64,000 nt of DNA from Saccharicrinis sp963677345 (lineage in GTDB: Bacteria > Bacteroidota > Bacteroidia > Bacteroidales > Marinilabiliaceae), in assembly GCA_963677345.2 (NCBI GenBank), contig CAXXLC010000032.1, positions 1-64,000 on the forward strand, read 5' to 3'. Each line of letters opens with the position of its first letter. Position 1 is the stretch's first letter. Under the pieces are notes generated by a model. The model saw only the letters and a list, made by a program, of their open reading frames with translations, was not told where the DNA came from and did no database searches. The position numbers were made by a program, and so were the translations under genes. This document shows positions 19,057 through 27,833 of this stretch, piece after piece.

Positions 19057-20910
19057 GTGAAGAGTCAATTAAAAAGTATTTATCACATACAATTCATAAG
19101 TTGTCTGTTTTTAATAGCTGTAACTTTAATGAATTGTACTCAACAACAAACTCATAAAACTGTAGTAACACCTTACGAAGTTACCTGTCAGGGAGCCTGG
19201 TGTTGGTTTGCAGATCCAAGGGCTATTCATCATCAAAACCATGATGGAAGTATCAATAAATCGTATATAGGATATATTGATATTCACGGAAATATTAAAG
19301 CAACACAACATGATTTTGTTACGGGTAAATCAAAAGAAGTTTTAATCAGATCCTATTTTCAGCCTGATGATCATAACAATCCCACTTTTTTAGTTTTGCC
19401 TGATGACAGGGTCATGATATTCTACTCACGACATACTGATGAACCTTGTTTTTATTACCGTATATCCACAAAAGCCGGTGATATTACATCATTGGGTCAG
19501 GAGATTAAAATTCCAACAAAAAACAATACGACTTATCCATCGCCTTTTATATTATCCGATGATCCAACGCATTTTTATATCTGTTGGAGAGGTATTAGCT
19601 GGCATCCAACCATAGCAAAGTTTACCATTCCTTCTGCTGATGATAAAACAGAATGTGTATGGGGACCATATCAAATGGTTCAGTCAACGGCTTCTCGTCC
19701 ATACGCTAAATATGCATCAAACGGAAAAGATAAAATTGTGATGGCATATACAACAGGACATCCGGATCCTACTATGCCAAACTATTTGTACTATAATTAT
19801 ATTGATGTGAATACTTTAGAGCTAAAGGATGTCAACGGCAAAGTATTATCAAAAATTGGAGAGAATTTGTATCATGTTGCTGCAACTTCCGAATATCAGC
19901 AAGCATTCCCCAATGCAGTGGTTGACGCCAATGAGTTAAGAGACTGGTTGTGGCAGGTAACACTTGATAAAGACGAAAACCCGGTTATTGCCATGGTAAC
20001 AATCAATGAAGATAAATCTTCGCATGATTATTACTATGCAAAGTGGAATGGCGAAAGCTGGCAAAAGACTTTTTTATCGAATGCTGGCGGACATTTTCAT
20101 CAATCGCCCAACATTGAAAAATGTTACAGCGGAGGAATGGCTATCGATGATCAAAATACCAATGAAGTATATTGCTCGGTGCCTGTAAGCGGTAAACACG
20201 GTAAGGTTTTCGAGATAGTAAAATATACATTGAACGAAAAGGGAGAAGTAAGTTTAACAGATACAATCACAAAAGATTCGGAGTTAAATAATGTTCGCCC
20301 GTATATTATTTCAAAAAGAGGCGAATCTCCTTTGAAATTAAGCTGGATGTATGGTAATTATTACGATTGGATTGTAAGTGTTGAACGTCCGCTTGGTTTT
20401 TGTACCAGTATTCGCTCTGATTATAATGTGAAAAGTGAAATCGCTACTAGTAGAACTACAGCATTACATTATGATGATGTACAAAAAGATGAAGTAAAAA
20501 GACATTTTTCATTTGATACATTAAAGGAATTTACCATTCAGTTAGAGGTTGCTTTGGATACAGCCAATTTTTATGGTGATATACTTAGCAATGAAAGCTT
20601 CTCTTATGGTATTAATAAAAATTCGATGAAGCCTTATGTGAGATTAAATGATCAAACCATTTATTTAAGTACGAACGTGCTGGGAAACTCCGATATCTGG
20701 AAATCTAAGCCAAGATCAACAGGTGGTATTTGGTGGGATATAACACCTTACAAAAGTTTAAGCCTTACCATAAGTTATTCAGATAACCAATTAACCACTT
20801 ATATCAATGGTGCAATTGATCAGGTAATATCTATAAATAATTTGGAAATCAATGATCTTAGAGTTGAAGAGATTGTGCAAAATATCAATTCACTAAACGT
20901 ATTTAACTAA
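19057..20910 (+). CDS. Second BNR_4-type propeller lipoprotein with a C-terminal lectin-like domain, probable lyase
   Basis: 617-residue lipoprotein (LIAVTLMNC). The propeller (about 40-460) shows the same architecture as the 14776 protein: DDHNN with H106, then SRH with H126 exactly 20 residues on, then TTYPSPF (Y160) and CWRG (R178, 18 residues on). A LamG-like beta-sandwich follows (about 480-617, HFSFDTLKEFTIQLEVALD ... TTYINGAIDQV). The residues match the His/His/Tyr/Arg set of PL24/PL25 lyases. Rhamnose-glucuronate lyases of arabinogalactan loci are an alternative home. Overall identity to its neighbour is low, so the two probably cut different linkages. The start at 19057 gives a clean signal peptide. 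Confidence 0.68.
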   Translation: MKSQLKSIYHIQFISCLFLIAVTLMNCTQQQTHKTVVTPYEVTCQGAWCWFADPRAIHHQNHDGSINKSYIGYIDIHGNIKATQHDFVTGKSKEVLIRSYFQPDDHNNPTFLVLPDDRVMIFYSRHTDEPCFYYRISTKAGDITSLGQEIKIPTKNNTTYPSPFILSDDPTHFYICWRGISWHPTIAKFTIPSADDKTECVWGPYQMVQSTASRPYAKYASNGKDKIVMAYTTGHPDPTMPNYLYYNYIDVNTLELKDVNGKVLSKIGENLYHVAATSEYQQAFPNAVVDANELRDWLWQVTLDKDENPVIAMVTINEDKSSHDYYYAKWNGESWQKTFLSNAGGHFHQSPNIEKCYSGGMAIDDQNTNEVYCSVPVSGKHGKVFEIVKYTLNEKGEVSLTDTITKDSELNNVRPYIISKRGESPLKLSWMYGNYYDWIVSVERPLGFCTSIRSDYNVKSEIATSRTTALHYDDVQKDEVKRHFSFDTLKEFTIQLEVALDTANFYGDILSNESFSYGINKNSMKPYVRLNDQTIYLSTNVLGNSDIWKSKPRSTGGIWWDITPYKSLSLTISYSDNQLTTYINGAIDQVISINNLEINDLRVEEIVQNINSLNVFN

Positions 20911-20932
20911 TACCAATATGTGTTAAACGAAT

Positions 20933-21131
20933 GAACACAAAGACACTGAGCCACAGAGTTTATTTAATATTATAATATTTACATTGAAATAAGAAATTTG
21001 CAAGCATTTACCTCTGTGCTCTCTTTGTTATTAAAGATTTATGAAATTTTAAATTAATTCTGATTTAAAGTTGGCAATTCAGATAAAGAAAAACATATAA
21101 AATACTCTCTGTGTCTTTGAGTCTCTGTGTT
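20933..21131. repeat. Imperfect inverted-repeat element (C) upstream of the DUF2264 gene
   Basis: The left arm AACACAAAGACACTGAGCCA-CAGAG (20934-20958) pairs imperfectly with CTCTGTGTCTTTGAGTCTCT-GTGTT (21107-21131). An inner partial copy, CCTCTGTGCTCTCTTTGTTA, is at 21011-21030. Arms are made of repeated CACAGAG / CAAAGAC units. No ORF inside. Confidence 0.6.
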
Positions 21132-21168
21132 TTTTTCTGATAAATAATTCAAATAAATATCTATCATT

Positions 21169-23208
21169 ATGAAGATGTCAAATATAACTTTTGTATTACT
21201 TACGCTGTTAATCTTAGGATTGCAGTCGTGTAATACTCCAAAATCAAAAACTGCAGAACAAGAAGTAAAACAGGATAATGTTTTTGAAGTAGTTAATCCC
21301 GATTACCAGTTGAGTCCTTCAACAGGAATGACTCGCCAGCATTGGATTAATGCCGCTGAGTATTTACTGCAAGGGGCATTTTCATATATCCATACACTGG
21401 ATGATCCGATGAAATTTCCGAAACAACCAGGAAAAACCTACCCACGTGACGAAAAACAGGTTCCTACAGAAAAGCTGGAAGGTTTATGTCGTACTTTATT
21501 TGTGGCTGCTCCTTTATTAAAGGAAAATCCCGACTTAAAAATGAACGGAATTGCGGTGGCAGAGTATTACCGCCATCAAATTTTGAATCTGGTAAATCCC
21601 GACAATCCTTCATTTATCGTACCTCGCCCTGAAAATGGCGGACCAAGTCAAAATCTGGTTGAATTCGGCGCATTGGCCATCTCATTATTCGTGGCTCCCG
21701 AAGTTATTTGGGAACCATTAACGCAAGAGCAAAAAGATGCACTTGCAGCCACCATGTTAAGTTACGGCGATGGACCAACAGTACCTTCAAACTGGCGATT
21801 CTTCAATATTTTTGTACTGAGCTTCTTTAAAGATCAGGGATATAAAGTGAATGAGGATCTGTTGGTTGAATACCTGAATAAAAGCATAGATCAATATCGG
21901 GGATATGGCTGGTACAACGATGCTCCGGCGTATGATTATTACAGTATGTGGGCATTTCAATTGTACAGTGTGCTTTGGTCTGATGTTTTTGGATTAAAGT
22001 ATTATCCGGAGATAGCAGAAAAGCTAATTCACAACTTTCAGGATTTGAATTACAACTATCCAAATATGTTTTCAAAAGATGGTAAGATGTTAATGTACGG
22101 TCGCAGTATTTCTTATCGTTTTGGATCTGTAGCTCCTTTCCCTTTTATGGGTAAATACGGTGGCGACGATGTAAACCTTGGGTGGTTACGTAAAATTTCA
22201 TCCAGAACAATTTTGCAGTTTTTACAACATCCCGGGTTTTTAAAAGACAGTGTTCCTACCTTAGGCTTTTACGGTGCTTTTGAACCTGCCGTACAAATTT
22301 ATAGCTGCAGAGGAAGTGTGTATTGGATGGGAAAAGCATTCTTAGGATTGTTGCTTCCTAAAGATGATCCTTTTTGGACTGCCGTTGAAAACGATGGACC
22401 ATGGGCTGAGTTCGAAACCGACAAAGTGTACAACAAGTTTGCTGAAGGATCAAATGTGTTGATTACAGATTATCCTGCAATTGGCGGTTCTGAAATCAGA
22501 GCCTGGTGCCATGAGAAAGTAAAAGATGACTGGCAGAAATTCCGTTCTACAGAAAACTACAATAAACTATCTTACAGTAGTATTTTTCCATGGCTGGCTG
22601 ATGGTGCTAATGGTGAGGTAGCCATGAACTACGCATTTAAAAACAAAGAAGATAAATGGGAAGTATTCCGTTTATATGATTTTAAAAAGTTTGAAGACGG
22701 AGCCTATTACCGTGATGCCGTTTTGGAAACCAATGAGAATATTAAAATGAATTTAATTGATATTCCTTTATCAAATGGAATATTGAGAGTAGATAGAAAT
22801 ATTAGTTCTGAAGATGTTGAAATGAGATTGGGTCATTATGCGTTACCAGAATTTGATCAAACTATTCTAACGAGTAAACAAAATGTTGGCGACTACCAAG
22901 CAACAATAATTGATAATGGTAAATACCAATTGGCTATGATACCTGTTTCAGGATGGACAAACACAGAAGTACTATCTACAGAAGGTCTTCATCCCGAAAG
23001 CAATAAGAGTACAGTAATTGAAGTTCAGGATATGTATAGTAAAGATTTAAATCCAAAATTATATATCGCACTGATGCTTTGGAAAAAGTCAGGAGAAGTA
23101 TGGACTGATGAGGAATTAAATCCTCTAAAGTCAGTGCAAATAACTGAAGAAGCCTCAAAAGTGGAGGTGCACTTTAAAAACGGAGAAAGAAGATCCATAT
23201 TATTTTAA
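21169..23208 (+). CDS. DUF2264 lipoprotein, GH154-type candidate beta-glucuronidase
   Basis: 679-residue lipoprotein (LILGLQSC). The N-terminal two thirds is the alpha-helical barrel of DUF2264 (TGMTRQHWINAAEYLLQGAF, EGLCRTLFVAAPLL, NWRFFNIFVLSFF, YGWYNDAPAYDYYSMWAFQLYS, KDGKMLMYGRSISYRFG). A beta-rich C-terminal domain follows (about 430-679). As I recall, part of this family was reclassified as GH154, with a beta-D-glucuronidase from an arabinogalactan locus. I see the conserved acidic/aromatic motifs but cannot name catalytic residues with confidence. Glucuronidase activity would complement the lyase and GH105 route. Two start codons (21169 and 21175) are equally good. Confidence 0.8.
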   Translation: MKMSNITFVLLTLLILGLQSCNTPKSKTAEQEVKQDNVFEVVNPDYQLSPSTGMTRQHWINAAEYLLQGAFSYIHTLDDPMKFPKQPGKTYPRDEKQVPTEKLEGLCRTLFVAAPLLKENPDLKMNGIAVAEYYRHQILNLVNPDNPSFIVPRPENGGPSQNLVEFGALAISLFVAPEVIWEPLTQEQKDALAATMLSYGDGPTVPSNWRFFNIFVLSFFKDQGYKVNEDLLVEYLNKSIDQYRGYGWYNDAPAYDYYSMWAFQLYSVLWSDVFGLKYYPEIAEKLIHNFQDLNYNYPNMFSKDGKMLMYGRSISYRFGSVAPFPFMGKYGGDDVNLGWLRKISSRTILQFLQHPGFLKDSVPTLGFYGAFEPAVQIYSCRGSVYWMGKAFLGLLLPKDDPFWTAVENDGPWAEFETDKVYNKFAEGSNVLITDYPAIGGSEIRAWCHEKVKDDWQKFRSTENYNKLSYSSIFPWLADGANGEVAMNYAFKNKEDKWEVFRLYDFKKFEDGAYYRDAVLETNENIKMNLIDIPLSNGILRVDRNISSEDVEMRLGHYALPEFDQTILTSKQNVGDYQATIIDNGKYQLAMIPVSGWTNTEVLSTEGLHPESNKSTVIEVQDMYSKDLNPKLYIALMLWKKSGEVWTDEELNPLKSVQITEEASKVEVHFKNGERRSILF

Positions 23209-23228
23209 CTATATTGTTAGCACAAAAG

Positions 23229-23268
23229 AATAAGGCTGGTTAATATTTAATTCACCGGCCTTATTTTT
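23229..23268 (+). terminator. Intrinsic terminator after the DUF2264 gene
   Basis: AATAAGGCTGGT (23229-23240) pairs with ACCGGCCTTATT (23254-23265) with one wobble and runs into a T-tract. It ends the transcript 20 bp after the stop codon. Confidence 0.85.
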
Positions 23269-23301
23269 AGTTGATGGTTTTACTGTGTAGATAATAAAAT
23301 G

Positions 23302-23309
23302 TATTTTTG
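23302..23309 (+). promoter_or_regulatory. Candidate Bacteroidota -7 box TATTTTTG
   Basis: It fits TAnnTTTG and lies 12 bp before the ATG at 23321, downstream of a terminator, so transcription may restart here. No exact TTTG lies 19 bp upstream. It may serve the GH51 genes rather than the small remnant gene. Confidence 0.4.
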
Positions 23310-23320
23310 AAAGAAAAAGC

Positions 23321-23545
23321 ATGAAATATTATCGTGACCTTAAAAATTCTCTGGATACAGCTAAAGAAGAAGGTATAGAAGAAGGAATTAAACAAGGAAT
23401 TAAAACGGGATTGGAAAGAGGACGGGAAGAGCGTACTTTAGAATTAGTAAGAAGTCTCCTTGATAATGGTGTTCCTGTTGAGATTATATCCAAATCTACA
23501 GGCCAGACTATTGCTCAGATTAAAAGTTTAAAACCTACTAATTAA
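23321..23545 (+). pseudogene. C-terminal remnant of an Rpn/PD-(D/E)XK family transposase-nuclease
   Basis: Seventy-four codons reading KYYRDLKNSLDTAKEEGIEEG, repeated GI-K-G/ER/EE units, then LVRSLLDNGVPVEIISKSTGQTIAQIKSL. This is the standard charged tail and small helical end of Rpn-family recombination-promoting nucleases, whose full length is about 300 residues. The nuclease domain is absent upstream, where only a terminator and a promoter-like box are found. It is therefore a leftover of a larger gene, possibly marking an old rearrangement inside the PUL. Whether the short peptide is translated is unknown. Confidence 0.7.
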
Positions 23546-23626
23546 ATCGTTATATATTTTTTTCAGTTAATAATAGTAAAAAGTACTATTTAGTATCGTT
23601 TTTTATAAAAAAATAAAAATCTACTT

Positions 23627-26218
23627 ATGCGAAAATCGCTTTCTTTATTAGTTATGCTTATTACTCTTTTGTATAGTAATAATGTTTTTGCCAATGAACC
23701 TGATTCAGCTTATGTGTTTATATACTCAACAGCAAAAAATGATCATCATAATGGATTGCATTATGCCTGGAGTATAAATCAAAAAGATTGGCATTCAATA
23801 GGGCCTGAGTATCAGTTTTTGTTTTCTGACTTTGGCGCCTGGGGGTCACAGAAGAAAATGTTTGATCCATATATGTTTATGGATGAAAATAATACCTGGC
23901 ATTGCTTATGGGCATTAAATAATAATGTTGGTCAGTTTGCTTATGCCAGTACAAAGGATATGATTAACTGGACAAGTCAAATCTATCCTCAGGTGACAAA
24001 TGATGTGAATACAATAGAAAATATTGAAGCACATTACGATGTTGTCCAAAAAGTATATGTAATTACCTGGTATGTTAATGATAAACTTTATAAAACAACA
24101 ACTGTAGATTTTAAAGACTATACATCTACTGAGGAGGCAAAAGAACGTGATCGAAAGGATTTACGTTCGGAAGTTACCATCGATGGAGAAAAACAAAAGG
24201 GAATGATTCATCAGCTTTCCTGGGAAAATATCGACAAGCTGATTAAATACGAGCAGTGGATGGAATACCATAATCAGCAGAGAGGTGAAACAACTTCTCA
24301 GGATCCTGTTCGATTTAAAGATTTAAAACCTGTTGAGGCTGACATCACACTACATCCGGATCAATCTAAAGCCATTAGTGATAAACTGGTCGGTATTTTC
24401 TTTGAAGATATTAACTATGCTGCAGATGGTGGCTTATATGCTGAGTTGATTCAAAACCGAGGCTTTGAATATAATATCAGCGATACTAAAGGACGAGATA
24501 AAACATGGACTCATGATAAAGCCTGGTCTGTTTCCGGTGAAGGTATTAAGTTTTCTATTGATACCTTAAATCCGGTTCATGTAAATACTAAACATTATGC
24601 CTTGTTGGATGTGAATAAAGTAGGAGCAGTCCTGGTTAATGAAGGTTTTGATGGTATATATATAAAAGAAGGTGAGAAATACGACTTCTCTGTTTTTGCT
24701 AAATATATGGGAACAGCGAAAGAAAATTTCATTGTTTCCTTGATTGATGATGCAGGTAAAGTTATGGGTAGCTGTGTAATCAAAAATGTAGGTAATAAGT
24801 GGAAGAAGTATTCTGCAACAATCACTGTAAATAGTACTGTTGAAAATGCAAAATTATCTATTCAACCTTCTGCTGTTGGAAAGTTGGGACTGGATATGGT
24901 TTCTTTGTTTCCTCAAAATACTTTTAAAGGACGAAAAAATGGTTTAAGAGCGGATCTTGCACAAACTATTGCTGACCTTCATCCTAAGTTTGTTCGATTC
25001 CCTGGTGGGTGTGTTTCTCATGGTGATGGTATTGATAATATTTACCATTGGAAAAACTCAATAGGACCTTTAGAAGCTCGTAAGCCCAATCGTAATATTT
25101 GGAATTATCATCAAAGTTTAGGCTTAGGTTATTTCGAGTACTTCCAGTTTTGTGAAGATTTAGGGGCAGAACCTCTTCCGGTTGTTGCAGCAGGTGTCCC
25201 ATGTCAAAATTCATCAACCGGTGGACATGGACAGCAAGGAGGTATTCCTATGTGTGATATGGATGATTATGTACAGGATGTTCTGGATTTGATTGAATGG
25301 GCTAATGGTGATAAAAACACCCAATGGGGTAAGCTTAGAGCTGAAGCTGGTCACCCAAAACCTTTTAACCTGAAATATATTGGTATAGGTAATGAAGATT
25401 TGATTACTGATATTTTTAAAGAGCGTTTTACAATGATCTTTAATGCTGTAAAGGAAAAATATCCTGAGATAACCGTGATAGGAACTGTTGGTCCTTTTTA
25501 TAGAGGTACAGATTATGAGGTGGGATGGGACTTTGCTGCTGAGTTAGGCGTGCCTGTTGTAGATGAGCATTACTATCAACCACCGGGTTGGTTTATCAAT
25601 AACCAGGACTATTACGATAGATACGATCGCAGTAAACCTAAGGTGTATTTAGGCGAATATGCCTCTCATCTTCCCGGACGTCCTATGAATATAGAAACAG
25701 CATTGTCTGAGGCACTATATTTAAACGCTGTGGAAAGAAATGCCGATGTGGTTTTAATGACTTCCTTTGCACCTTTATTGGCAAAAGAGCATCACACGCA
25801 ATGGAATCCTGACTTGATTTATTTTAATAATACAGAAGTTAAGCCAACAGTAGATTATTATATACAAAAGCTTTATGGTCAGAACTCAGGTAATGAGTAT
25901 ATACCAAGTTTGATAAAGCTTTCTGATAATAGAGAAGATGTTTCAAAAAGAATATCTGTATCGGTAGTAAAAGATCATCAAAGTAATGATGTGATCATTA
26001 AACTGGTAAATATGTTACCTGTTGAAGTGAATTCTAAAATTGATCTTTCAGATTATATTTCAGAGAGAGTAAAAGGAGAACTTCATGTATTAGCCGGAGA
26101 TCCTGCTTCAAAAGATGCAAAACCTGAAGTGTCGGAAATAAACTTAATGTCAGATGCTAAATATAAAATGCCTGCTTATTCTTTTTCTTTAATTAGAATA
26201 AAGGGACAAATTAAATAG
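23627..26218 (+). CDS. GH51 alpha-L-arabinofuranosidase with a shortened GH43-like propeller fused at the N-terminus
   Basis: 863 residues with a signal peptide (MRKSLSLLVMLITLLYSNNVFA). Residues about 27-170 resemble the first blades of a GH43 propeller: AYVFIYSTAKNDHHNGLHYA, MFDPYMF with D80 at the usual base position, and FAYASTKDMINWTS. The part that would carry the catalytic acid is missing. A linker leads to the GH51 region from about 240 (ISDKLVGIFFEDINYAADGG), with an inserted CBM4-like beta-sandwich at about 300-430. In the TIM barrel the acid/base is E590 (IGIGNED) and the nucleophile E677 (YLGEYAS), followed by the C-terminal beta-domain. It would release terminal arabinofuranose. 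The N-terminal piece may be a binding module. Confidence 0.88.
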   Translation: MRKSLSLLVMLITLLYSNNVFANEPDSAYVFIYSTAKNDHHNGLHYAWSINQKDWHSIGPEYQFLFSDFGAWGSQKKMFDPYMFMDENNTWHCLWALNNNVGQFAYASTKDMINWTSQIYPQVTNDVNTIENIEAHYDVVQKVYVITWYVNDKLYKTTTVDFKDYTSTEEAKERDRKDLRSEVTIDGEKQKGMIHQLSWENIDKLIKYEQWMEYHNQQRGETTSQDPVRFKDLKPVEADITLHPDQSKAISDKLVGIFFEDINYAADGGLYAELIQNRGFEYNISDTKGRDKTWTHDKAWSVSGEGIKFSIDTLNPVHVNTKHYALLDVNKVGAVLVNEGFDGIYIKEGEKYDFSVFAKYMGTAKENFIVSLIDDAGKVMGSCVIKNVGNKWKKYSATITVNSTVENAKLSIQPSAVGKLGLDMVSLFPQNTFKGRKNGLRADLAQTIADLHPKFVRFPGGCVSHGDGIDNIYHWKNSIGPLEARKPNRNIWNYHQSLGLGYFEYFQFCEDLGAEPLPVVAAGVPCQNSSTGGHGQQGGIPMCDMDDYVQDVLDLIEWANGDKNTQWGKLRAEAGHPKPFNLKYIGIGNEDLITDIFKERFTMIFNAVKEKYPEITVIGTVGPFYRGTDYEVGWDFAAELGVPVVDEHYYQPPGWFINNQDYYDRYDRSKPKVYLGEYASHLPGRPMNIETALSEALYLNAVERNADVVLMTSFAPLLAKEHHTQWNPDLIYFNNTEVKPTVDYYIQKLYGQNSGNEYIPSLIKLSDNREDVSKRISVSVVKDHQSNDVIIKLVNMLPVEVNSKIDLSDYISERVKGELHVLAGDPASKDAKPEVSEINLMSDAKYKMPAYSFSLIRIKGQIK

Positions 26219-26246
26219 AAATATTTATATCTAAATTCATAATGAA

Positions 26247-27776
26247 ATGAAAAAAATTACATTACTATTAATGCTTATCGGTTTTATGAACCTGAATGCA
26301 CAAGTTGACAATTCGCTTTTTCTTCATATAGATAAAAGCAAAACAAAGATCAATAAAGAACTATACGGGCATTTTGCAGAACACCTGGGCAGATGTATTT
26401 ATGGGGGTATTTTTGTAGGTGATACATCAAGTATACCAAATATTAATGGTTACCGAAAAGATGTTGTTGAGGCTCTGAAAGAAATACAGATCCCGGTATT
26501 ACGTTGGCCGGGAGGATGTTTTGCTGATACTTATCACTGGAAAGATGGTATCGGTCCTCGTGAAAATCGTCCTTCTATAGTCAACGTATTTTGGGGTGGT
26601 GTAACAGAAGATAATAGTTTTGGTACTCACGAGTTTTTGGATCTGTGTGAATTGTTGGGTACTGAAGCTTACATTAGTTTAAATGTGGGTTCAGGTACAG
26701 TTCAGGAAGCCTCTGAATGGGTTGAGTACATTACTTCTGAAAATATCAGTCCAATGACCGATTTAAGAAAGAAGAATGGAAGAGAGGATCCCTGGAATGT
26801 AAAGTTCTGGGGAATAGGTAACGAAAGCTGGGGCTGTGGAGGTGATTTAACACCTGAGTATTATGGAGATCTTTTCCGTCGTTATGCATCTTATGCCAGA
26901 GGTGCTGAATATAAAATAGCCTGTGGTGCAAGTGAAAATGATTACAACTGGACAGAACAGGTGATGAAGAAAACCAGCAATAAACAAAACCTGATGCAAG
27001 GTCTTTCATTGCACTACTATACATTACCTTATAATTGGCAAAAGAAAGGACCTGCAACTAATTTTGATGAAAAGGAATGGTTCGTTACTTTAAAGAAAAC
27101 CTTACGTATGCAAGAGTTAATTGATAACCATGCTGAGATTATGCGTAAGTATGATCCAACTAACAAAGTAGGTTTAATTGTTGATGAGTGGGGAACCTGG
27201 TATGATGTTGAGCCAGGAACTAATCCCGGTTTTTTATATCAGCAAAATACTTTACGTGATGCTCTTGTTGCCGGTATTAACCTTAATATCTTTAATAATA
27301 ATGCAGGAACTGTTAAAATGGCAAACATTGCCCAGGTGGTGAATGTTTTACAGGCAATTATTTTAACAGAAGGTAAGGAGATGGTATTAACACCAACATA
27401 TCATGTATTTAATATGTATAAGGTTCATCAGGATGCTACGATGATTCCATTGGATTTAGTTTGCGATGAATATAAATACGGGGATGAAGAAATTCCTGCA
27501 ATAAGTGCTTCTGCTTCTGTAAAGGATGGAGTTGTTTCGATTACTCTGTGTAACCTAAATCCAAATAAAGCAGAGGATTTATCGATTAGTTTAGGAGATG
27601 GAAAATATTCAAATGTTTCAGGTAAAATCATTACAAGTGATAAAATGGGAGACTATAATGACTTTGGAAAAGAAGCTAAAGTCGTTTTGAAAGATTATGA
27701 AGTAAAGAAACCTAAGAATGGAAAGCTTGAATTGGCTTTACCATCAAAATCAGTAATGTTAATTCAATTGAAATAA
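26247..27776 (+). CDS. GH51 alpha-L-arabinofuranosidase, secreted
   Basis: 509 residues, the size of the compact GH51 enzymes, but with a signal peptide (MKKITLLLMLIGFMNLNAQ). The N-terminal strand INKELYGHFAEHLGRCIYGG and the LRWPGGCFADTYHWKDGIGP barrel motif are diagnostic. The acid/base is E193 in GIGNESWG and the nucleophile E314 in IVDEWGTWY. It lies 28 bp after the GH51 fusion and shares its transcript. Two GH51 enzymes of different architecture suggest separate arabinose linkages or different lengths of substrate (inference). A strong terminator follows. Confidence 0.95.
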   Translation: MKKITLLLMLIGFMNLNAQVDNSLFLHIDKSKTKINKELYGHFAEHLGRCIYGGIFVGDTSSIPNINGYRKDVVEALKEIQIPVLRWPGGCFADTYHWKDGIGPRENRPSIVNVFWGGVTEDNSFGTHEFLDLCELLGTEAYISLNVGSGTVQEASEWVEYITSENISPMTDLRKKNGREDPWNVKFWGIGNESWGCGGDLTPEYYGDLFRRYASYARGAEYKIACGASENDYNWTEQVMKKTSNKQNLMQGLSLHYYTLPYNWQKKGPATNFDEKEWFVTLKKTLRMQELIDNHAEIMRKYDPTNKVGLIVDEWGTWYDVEPGTNPGFLYQQNTLRDALVAGINLNIFNNNAGTVKMANIAQVVNVLQAIILTEGKEMVLTPTYHVFNMYKVHQDATMIPLDLVCDEYKYGDEEIPAISASASVKDGVVSITLCNLNPNKAEDLSISLGDGKYSNVSGKIITSDKMGDYNDFGKEAKVVLKDYEVKKPKNGKLELALPSKSVMLIQLK

Positions 27777-27799
27777 TAATAGATAATAACTAACAAAAG

Positions 27800-27833
27800 C
27801 AAAGGCTACCTATTGGTAGCCTTTGTTGTATTG
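27800..27833. terminator. Bidirectional terminator closing the PUL
   Basis: CAAAGGCTACC (27800-27810), loop TATT, GGTAGCCTTTG (27815-27825) is a perfect 11-bp stem with a T-rich 3' side. It separates the PUL from the convergent DUF3127 gene, whose stop is at 27834. Confidence 0.88.

Noticed and set aside
18927..19157. 76-codon ORF before the second BNR_4 protein
   Set aside because: It overlaps the real gene's signal peptide in another frame and crosses a repeat-like element.
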